In this document: positions 31,501 through 40,000 of the stretch, one piece after another
Position numbering within the stretch: position 1 is the first letter of the stretch
Layout: every line of letters starts with the position of its first letter
Assembly: GCF_026151205.1 (NCBI RefSeq)
Contig: NW_026971804.1
Location: forward strand, 1-40,000
Source: Bolinopsis microptera
Lineage: Eukaryota > Ctenophora > Tentaculata > Lobata > Bolinopsidae
Direction of reading: 5' to 3'
DNA length: 40,000 bases
Program-made: the position numbers and the translations under genes
Notes under the pieces: generated by a model
The model's database searches: none
What the model saw: only the letters and a program-made list of their open reading frames with translations
Told to the model about the DNA's origin: nothing

Positions 31501-34500
31501 GTGATGTACAACATCTTATAACTCTTTCAGTATCTAGCAACTGTAATCTTAAAGGTTAGTGGTCGTGATGTACAACATCTTGTAACTCTTTCAGTATCTA
31601 GCAACTGTAATCTTAAAGGTTAGTGGTCGTGATGTACAACATCTTATAACTCTTTCAGTATCTAGCAACTGTAATCTTAAAGGTTAGTGGTCGTGATGTA
31701 CAACATCTTGTAACTCTTTCAGTATCTAGCAACTGTAATCTTAAAGGTTAGTGGTCGTGATGTACAACATCTTATAACTCTTTCAGTATCTAGCAACTGT
31801 AATCTTAAAGGTTAGTGGTCGTGATGTACAACATCTTGTAACTCTTTCAGTATCTAGCAACTGTAATCTTAAAGGTTAGTGGTCGTGATGTACAACATCT
31901 TGTAACTCTTTCAGTATCTAGCAACTGTAATCTTAAAGGTTAGTGGTCGTGATGTACAACATCTTATAACTCTTTCAGTATCTAGCAACTGTAATCTTAA
32001 AGGTTAGTGGTCGTGATGTACAACATCTTATAACTCTTTCAGTATCTAGCAACTGTAATCTTAAAGGTTAGTGGTCGTGATGTACAACATCTTATAACTC
32101 TTTCAGTATCTAGCAACTGTAATCTTAAAGGTTAGTGGTCGTGATGTACAACATCTTATAACTCTTTCAGTATCTAGCAACTGTAATCTTAAAGGTTAGT
32201 GGTCGTGATGTACAACATCTTGTAACTCTTTCAGTATCTAGCAACTGTAATCTTAAAGGTTAGTGGTCGTGATGTACAACATCTTGTAACTCTTTCAGTA
32301 TCTAGCAACTGTAATCTTAAAGGTTAGTGGTCGTGATGTACAACATCTTGTAACTCTTTCAGTATCTAGCAACTGTAATCTTAAAGGTTAGTGGTCGTGA
32401 TGTACAACATCTTATAACTCTTTCAGTATCTAGCAACTGTAATCTTAAAGGTTAGTGGTCGTGATGTACAACATCTTATAACTCTTTCAGTATCTAGCAA
32501 CTGTAATCTTAAAGGTTAGTGGTCGTGATGTACAACATCTTATAACTCTTTCAGTATCTAGCAACTGTAATCTTAAAGGTTAGTGGTCGTGATGTACAAC
32601 ATCTTATAACTCTTTCAGTATCTAGCAACTGTAATCTTAAAGGTTAGTGGTCGTGATGTACAACATCTTGTAACTCTTTCAGTATCTAGCAACTGTAATC
32701 TTAAAGGTTAGTGGTCGTGATGTACAACATCTTATAACTCTTTCAGTATCTAGCAACTGTAATCTTAAAGGTTAGTGGTCGTGATGTACAACATCTTATA
32801 ACTCTTTCAGTATCTAGCAACTGTAATCTTAAAGGTTAGTGGTCGTGATGTACAACATCTTGTAACTCTTTCAGTATCTAGCAACTGTAATCTTAAAGGT
32901 TAGTGGTCGTGATGTACAACATCTTGTAACTCTTTCAGTATCTAGCAACTGTAATCTTAAAGGTTAGTGGTCGTGATGTACAACATCTTATAACTCTTTC
33001 AGTATCTAGCAACTGTAATCTTAAAGGTTAGTGGTCGTGATGTACAACATCTTGTAACTCTTTCAGTATCTAGCAACTGTAATCTTAAAGGTTAGTGGTC
33101 GTGATGTACAACATCTTATAACTCTTTCAGTATCTAGCAACTGTAATCTTAAAGGTTAGTGGTCGTGATGTACAACATCTTGTAACTCTTTCAGTATCTA
33201 GCAACTGTAATCTTAAAGGTTAGTGGTCGTGATGTACAACATCTTGTAACTCTTTCAGTATCTAGCAACTGTAATCTTAAAGGTTAGTGGTCGTGATGTA
33301 CAACATCTTGTAACTCTTTCAGTATCTAGCAACTGTAATCTTAAAGGTTAGTGGTCGTGATGTACAACATCTTGTAACTCTTTCAGTATCTAGCAACTGT
33401 AATCTTAAAGGTTAGTGGTCGTGATGTACAACATCTTGTAACTCTTTCAGTATCTAGCAACTGTAATCTTAAAGGTTAGTGGTCGTGATGTACAACATCT
33501 TGTAACTCTTTCAGTATCTAGCAACTGTAATCTTAAAGGTTAGTGGTCGTGATGTACAACATCTTGTAACTCTTTCAGTATCTAGCAACTGTAATCTTAA
33601 AGGTTAGTGGTCGTGATGTACAACATCTTATAACTCTTTCAGTATCTAGCAACTGTAATCTTAAAGGTTAGTGGTCGTGATGTACAACATCTTATAACTC
33701 TTTCAGTATCTAGCAACTGTAATCTTAAAGGTTAGTGGTCGTGATGTACAACATCTTGTAACTCTTTCAGTATCTAGCAACTGTAATCTTAAAGGTTAGT
33801 GGTCGTGATGTACAACATCTTATAACTCTTTCAGTATCTAGCAACTGTAATCTTAAAGGTTAGTGGTCGTGATGTACAACATCTTGTAACTCTTTCAGTA
33901 TCTAGCAACTGTAATCTTAAAGGTTAGTGGTCGTGATGTACAACATCTTATAACTCTTTCAGTATCTAGCAACTGTAATCTTAAAGGTTAGTGGTCGTGA
34001 TGTACAACATCTTATAACTCTTTCAGTATCTAGCAACTGTAATCTTAAAGGTTAGTGGTCGTGATGTACAACATCTTGTAACTCTTTCAGTATCTAGCAA
34101 CTGTAATCTTAAAGGTTAGTGGTCGTGATGTACAACATCTTGTAACTCTTTCAGTATCTAGCAACTGTAATCTTAAAGGTTAGTGGTCGTGATGTACAAC
34201 ATCTTATAACTCTTTCAGTATCTAGCAACTGTAATCTTAAAGGTTAGTGGTCGTGATGTACAACATCTTATAACTCTTTCAGTATCTAGCAACTGTAATC
34301 TTAAAGGTTAGTGGTCGTGATGTACAACATCTTGTAACTCTTTCAGTATCTAGCAACTGTAATCTTAAAGGTTAGTGGTCGTGATGTACAACATCTTATA
34401 ACTCTTTCAGTATCTAGCAACTGTAATCTTAAAGGTTAGTGGTCGTGATGTACAACATCTTATAACTCTTTCAGTATCTAGCAACTGTAATCTTAAAGGT

Positions 34501-37500
34501 TAGTGGTCGTGATGTACAACATCTTATAACTCTTTCAGTATCTAGCAACTGTAATCTTAAAGGTTAGTGGTCGTGATGTACAACATCTTATAACTCTTTC
34601 AGTATCTAGCAACTGTAATCTTAAAGGTTAGTGGTCGTGATGTACAACATCTTATAACTCTTTCAGTATCTAGCAACTGTAATCTTAAAGGTTAGTGGTC
34701 GTGATGTACAACATCTTGTAACTCTTTCAGTATCTAGCAACTGTAATCTTAAAGGTTAGTGGTCGTGATGTACAACATCTTATAACTCTTTCAGTATCTA
34801 GCAACTGTAATCTTAAAGGTTAGTGGTCGTGATGTACAACATCTTATAACTCTTTCAGTATCTAGCAACTGTAATCTTAAAGGTTAGTGGTCGTGATGTA
34901 CAACATCTTGTAACTCTTTCAGTATCTAGCAACTGTAATCTTAAAGGTTAGTGGTCGTGATGTACAACATCTTATAACTCTTTCAGTATCTAGCAACTGT
35001 AATCTTAAAGGTTAGTGGTCGTGATGTACAACATCTTATAACTCTTTCAGTATCTAGCAACTGTAATCTTAAAGGTTAGTGGTCGTGATGTACAACATCT
35101 TATAACTCTTTCAGTATCTAGCAACTGTAATCTTAAAGGTTAGTGGTCGTGATGTACAACATCTTGTAACTCTTTCAGTATCTAGCAACTGTAATCTTAA
35201 AGGTTAGTGGTCGTGATGTACAACATCTTATAACTCTTTCAGTATCTAGCAACTGTAATCTTAAAGGTTAGTGGTCGTGATGTACAACATCTTATAACTC
35301 TTTCAGTATCTAGCAACTGTAATCTTAAAGGTTAGTGGTCGTGATGTACAACATCTTATAACTCTTTCAGTATCTAGCAACTGTAATCTTAAAGGTTAGT
35401 GGTCGTGATGTACAACATCTTATAACTCTTTCAGTATCTAGCAACTGTAATCTTAAAGGTTAGTGGTCGTGATGTACAACATCTTGTAACTCTTTCAGTA
35501 TCTAGCAACTGTAATCTTAAAGGTTAGTGGTCGTGATGTACAACATCTTATAACTCTTTCAGTATCTAGCAACTGTAATCTTAAAGGTTAGTGGTCGTGA
35601 TGTACAACATCTTGTAACTCTTTCAGTATCTAGCAACTGTAATCTTAAAGGTTAGTGGTCGTGATGTACAACATCTTGTAACTCTTTCAGTATCTAGCAA
35701 CTGTAATCTTAAAGGTTAGTGGTCGTGATGTACAACATCTTGTAACTCTTTCAGTATCTAGCAACTGTAATCTTAAAGGTTAGTGGTCGTGATGTACAAC
35801 ATCTTGTAACTCTTTCAGTATCTAGCAACTGTAATCTTAAAGGTTAGTGGTCGTGATGTACAACATCTTATAACTCTTTCAGTATCTAGCAACTGTAATC
35901 TTAAAGGTTAGTGGTCGTGATGTACAACATCTTATAACTCTTTCAGTATCTAGCAACTGTAATCTTAAAGGTTAGTGGTCGTGATGTACAACATCTTATA
36001 ACTCTTTCAGTATCTAGCAACTGTAATCTTAAAGGTTAGTGGTCGTGATGTACAACATCTTATAACTCTTTCAGTATCTAGCAACTGTAATCTTAAAGGT
36101 TAGTGGTCGTGATGTACAACAAGCCTGTAACTCTTTCAGTATCTAGCAACTGTAATCTTAAAGGTTAGTGGTCGTGATGTACAACATCTTGTAACTCTTT
36201 CAGTATCTAGCAACTGTAATCTTAAAGGTTAGTGGTCGTGATGTACAACATCTTATAACTCTTTCAGTATCTAGCAACTGTAATCTTAAAGGTTAGTGGT
36301 CGTGATGTACAACATCTTGTAACTCTTTCAGTATCTAGCAACTGTAATCTTAAAGGTTAGTGGTCGTGATGTACAACATCTTATAACTCTTTCAGTATCT
36401 AGCAACTGTAATCTTAAAGGTTAGTGGTCGTGATGTACAACATCTTGTAACTCTTTCAGTATCTAGCAACTGTAATCTTAAAGGTTAGTGGTCGTGATGT
36501 ACAACATCTTGTAACTCTTTCAGTATCTAGCAACTGTAATCTTAAAGGTTAGTGGTCGTGATGTACAACATCTTGTAACTCTTTCAGTATCTAGCAACTG
36601 TAATCTTAAAGGTTAGTGGTCGTGATGTACAACATCTTGTAACTCTTTCAGTATCTAGCAACTGTAATCTTAAAGGTTAGTGGTCGTGATGTACAACATC
36701 TTGTAACTCTTTCAGTATCTAGCAACTGTAATCTTAAAGGTTAGTGGTCGTGATGTACAACATCTTATAACTCTTTCAGTATCTAGCAACTGTAATCTTA
36801 AAGGTTAGTGGTCGTGATGTACAACATCTTATAACTCTTTCAGTATCTAGCAACTGTAATCTTAAAGGTTAGTGGTCGTGATGTACAACATCTTATAACT
36901 CTTTCAGTATCTAGCAACTGTAATCTTAAAGGTTAGTGGTCGTGATGTACAACAAGCCTGTAACTCTTTCAGTATCTAGCAACTGTAATCTTAAAGGTTA
37001 GTGGTCGTGATGTACAACATCTTGTAACTCTTTCAGTATCTAGCAACTGTAATCTTAAAGGTTAGTGGTCGTGATGTACAACATCTTATAACTCTTTCAG
37101 TATCTAGCAACTGTAATCTTAAAGGTTAGTGGTCGTGATGTACAACATCTTATAACTCTTTCAGTATCTAGCAACTGTAATCTTAAAGGTTAGTGGTCGT
37201 GATGTACAACATCTTATAACTCTTTCAGTATCTAGCAACTGTAATCTTAAAGGTTAGTGGTCGTGATGTACAACATCTTGTAACTCTTTCAGTATCTAGC
37301 AACTGTAATCTTAAAGGTTAGTGGTCGTGATGTACAACATCTTGTAACTCTTTCAGTATCTAGCAACTGTAATCTTAAAGGTTAGTGGTCGTGATGTACA
37401 ACATCTTGTAACTCTTTCAGTATCTAGCAACTGTAATCTTAAAGGTTAGTGGTCGTGATGTACAACATCTTGTAACTCTTTCAGTATCTAGCAACTGTAA

Positions 37501-39119
37501 TCTTAAAGGTTAGTGGTCGTGATGTACAACAAGCCTGTAACTCTTTCAGTATCTAGCAACTGTAATCTTAAAGGTTAGTGGTCGTGATGTACAACATCTT
37601 GTAACTCTTTCAGTATCTAGCAACTGTAATCTTAAAGGTTAGTGGTCGTGATGTACAACAAGGCTATAACTCTTTCAGTATCTAGCAACTGTAATCTTAA
37701 AGGTTAGTGGTCGTGATGTACAACAAGCCTGTAACTCTTTCAGTATCTAGCAACTGTAATCTTAAAGGTTAGTGGTCGTGATGTACAACAAGCCTGTAAC
37801 TCTTTCAGTATCTAGCAACTGTAATCTTAAAGGTTAGTGGTCGTGATGTACAACATCTTGTAACTCTTTCAGTATCTAGCAACTGTAATCTTAAAGGTTA
37901 GTGGTCGTGATGTACAACAAGCCTGTAACTCTTTCAGTATCTAGCAACTGTAATCTTAAAGGTTAGTGGTCGTGATGTACAACATCTTGTAACTCTTTCA
38001 GTATCTAGCAACTGTAATCTTAAAGGTTAGTGGTCGTGATGTACAACATCTTATAACTCTTTCAGTATCTAGCAACTGTAATCTTAAAGGTTAGTGGTCG
38101 TGATGTACAACATCTTATAACTCTTTCAGTATCTAGCAACTGTAATCTTAAAGGTTAGTGGTCGTGATGTACAACAAGCCTGTAACTCTTTCAGTATCTA
38201 GCAACTGTAATCTTAAAGGTTAGTGGTCGTGATGTACAACATCTTGTAACTCTTTCAGTATCTAGCAACTGTAATCTTAAAGGTTAGTGGTCGTGATGTA
38301 CAACATCTTATAACTCTTTCAGTATCTAGCAACTGTAATCTTAAAGGTTAGTGGTCGTGATGTACAACATCTTATAACTCTTTCAGTATCTAGCAACTGT
38401 AATCTTAAAGGTTAGTGGTCGTGATGTACAACATCTTGTAACTCTTTCAGTATCTAGCAACTGTAATCTTAAAGGTTAGTGGTCGTGATGTACAACATCT
38501 TGTAACTCTTTCAGTATCTAGCAACTGTAATCTTAAATGTTAGTGGTCGTGATGTACAACAAGCCTGTAACTCTTTCAGTATCTAGCAACTGTAATCTTA
38601 AAGGTTAGTGGTCGTGATGTACAACAAGGCTATAACTCTTTCAGTATCTAGCAACTGTAATCTTAAAGGTTAGTGGTCGTGATGTACAACATCTTGTAAC
38701 TCTTTCAGTATCTAGCAACTGTAATCTTAAAGGTTAGTGGTCGTGATGTACAACAAGCCTGTAACTCTTTCAGTATCTAGCAACTGTAATCTTAAAGGTT
38801 AGTGGTCGTGATGTACAACATCTTGTAACTCTTTCAGTATCTAGCAACTGTAATCTTAAAGGTTAGTGGTCGTGATGTACAACAAGCCTATAACTCTTTC
38901 AGTATCTAGCAACTGTAATCTTAAAGGTTAGTGGTCGTGATGTACAACATCTTGTAACTCTTTCAGTATCTAGCAACTGTAATCTTAAAGGTTAGTGGTC
39001 GTGATGTACAACATATCTGTAACTCTTTCAGTATCTAGCAACTGTAATCTTAAAGGTTAGTGGCCGTGATGTACAACATCTTGTAACTCTTTCAGTATCT
39101 AGCAACTGTAATCTTAAAG
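25521..39119 (+). repeat. 64-bp satellite array, about 212 copies
   Basis: Head-to-tail 64-bp unit, for example GGTTAGTGGTCGTGATGTAC followed by AACATCTTRTAACTCTTTCA and GTATCTAGCAACTGTAATCT TAAA. Most interior units differ only at R (A or G). The left edge (25525-27200) and right edge (36110-39119) are enriched in 65-bp AACAAGCCT variants. A TGGTGATGTTGTACAAC variant is confined to about 26340-28320. The unit has stops in every frame when read straight through. The array ends at AATCTTAAAGG before unrelated sequence at 39121. Confidence 0.97.
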
Positions 39120-39120
39120 G

Positions 39121-39700
39121 ACGAGCCAATTCCAGTTTACGGTACTAATTTAGCACGCTGTACTGATACTGTGTGTTGTTAGTGACAATCTAGTCCAAAT
39201 CTGGTGTTTCTATCTGCTTCCTACGCCTTATTAGGGCTAAATAAAGAATATGAGGTGATACGTAAATCTGGCCCCGCTATTAACACGCACTCTCACGTCA
39301 CTGTGTAAACACGTTATATTTGATACTGTGTGCGTTGTTTTGGTTTCGTATTGTACACGTAATTTACTGAATATTTGAGTGATAATGCCTACGGAGTGGC
39401 GGGTATTAAAATTAATGACATTTATATTTGCAACAAATTGTAATATCTACCATGATATATTAATACAGTGTTAACGTAAGATTATACTAAAGTTTATTAT
39501 AGAATGACATGAAAACAGTGAGAAGTACTCTCACATTCTTGACTTTCTCTGCTCATGCATAGCTTCTTTTCGGGAAGGGTTGCTCCGTGAAATGTTTTGG
39601 GGATAGCTTTGCGGATAATATGATATGTTGTATTGAGGTTGTACATTAAGACTGTGTTACTCTTAATTTTTTCTTCGATATCCACAATCAAGGCCTTTTT
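39121..39700. other. Sequence after the satellite, with one short unassigned ORF
   Basis: No repeat or RNA gene recognised. A 64-residue minus ORF at 39497-39691 (contains YNLNTTYHIIRKAIPKTF) has no known family and may be chance or a gene fragment. Confidence 0.4.
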
Positions 39701-39764
39701 GAAGGAAAGATATCATAAGTCCTCCTGTTCTTTAGAATGTAAGATTTCAATAAGTTATGTGTCA

Positions 39765-40000
39765 GTCCTCCTTCTCTACCTCCTCTTCCTCCTCTACCTC
39801 CTCTTCCTCCTCTTCCTGGGTCCTCCTCCTCAGTCCTTCTCCTCAGTCCTCTTCCTCCTCCTCCTCCTTCCTCCACCTCCTCCTCCTCAGTCTTCTGCAG
39901 TCCTTCTCCTCCCCTTCCTCCCCCTCCTTCCTCCACCTCCTCCTCCTCAGTCTTCCGCAGTCCTCCTCCTCCCCTTCCTCCCCCTCTTCCTCCTCCTCCC
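39765..40000 (+). repeat. Pyrimidine-rich (CCT)n tract and 60-bp minisatellite
   Basis: From about 39765 the plus strand is almost pure C and T. From 39866 a 60-bp unit with the landmark CAGTCTTCTGCAGTC repeats with few changes and is cut by the window end. The 82-residue Glu/Gly-rich minus ORF here is a low-complexity translation, not a gene. Confidence 0.9.

Noticed and set aside
30361-31960. Possible 960-bp higher-order repeat in the satellite core
   Set aside because: Ten consecutive A/G states match, but with only two states such matches are expected by chance, and 960 is simply a common multiple of 64 and the line length.
25521-39119. CRISPR-like array
   Set aside because: Units are contiguous 64-bp repeats with no unique spacers; this is satellite DNA.
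39688-39936. Glu/Gly-rich 82-residue minus ORF
   Set aside because: Low-complexity translation of a CCT-rich tract.

Overview
The window looks like AT-rich nuclear DNA from an invertebrate metazoan. The only confident protein-coding content is a set of short exons with GT-AG borders and phase-1 introns. They encode extracellular modules: ephrin-receptor-like/GCC2_GCC3 cysteine-rich units, a sushi/CCP-like module and a third uncharacterised module. I see no operons, ribosome binding sites or bacterial genes, no recognisable transposase or reverse transcriptase, and no CRISPR array. The phylum cannot be fixed from the sequence.

Layout. 1-7235 is a giant inverted repeat: left arm about 300-3656, spacer 3657-4556, right arm 4557-7235. 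The right arm holds a clean tandem array of about 265-bp units built around the palindrome AAGCGCTTATAAGCGCTT. The left arm is the same material in reverse with many stretched homopolymers and a 62-bp poly-C, so it may be poorly sequenced or a fold-back artefact. Short direct repeats (6-58/8219-8275 and 7245-7610/8447-8825) suggest this block sits inside a duplicated unit.

9300-14112 is a broken gene. Three exons lie on the minus strand (14112-13678, 9861-9766, 9509-9315) and seven on the plus strand between them (10517-12681). Flipping 10317-12758 puts all ten exons on one strand, restores the A-B-A-B module alternation, rebuilds a split intron, and rejoins a small interspersed repeat whose intact copy lies near 18760-18840. 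This is the strongest finding in the window.

14200-25520 is repeat-rich and gene-poor. It holds a 1.47-kb element with 39-bp terminal inverted repeats, a 1.05-kb element with 22-bp inverted ends that carries a tRNA-derived SINE-like segment, several hairpins (one with perfect 30-bp arms), a 340-bp repeat in three copies, a 1-kb direct duplication, a 147-153-bp tandem repeat and three poly-C tracts.

25521-39119 is a satellite array of about 212 copies of a 64-bp unit. The interior is nearly uniform, alternating at a single A/G position, and the edges are divergent. A three-unit outlier lies at 22671-22880. Each unit can be read as a 40-nt intron plus a 24-nt in-frame micro-exon. The last 900 bases hold unremarkable sequence, one short unassigned ORF and a pyrimidine-rich minisatellite.
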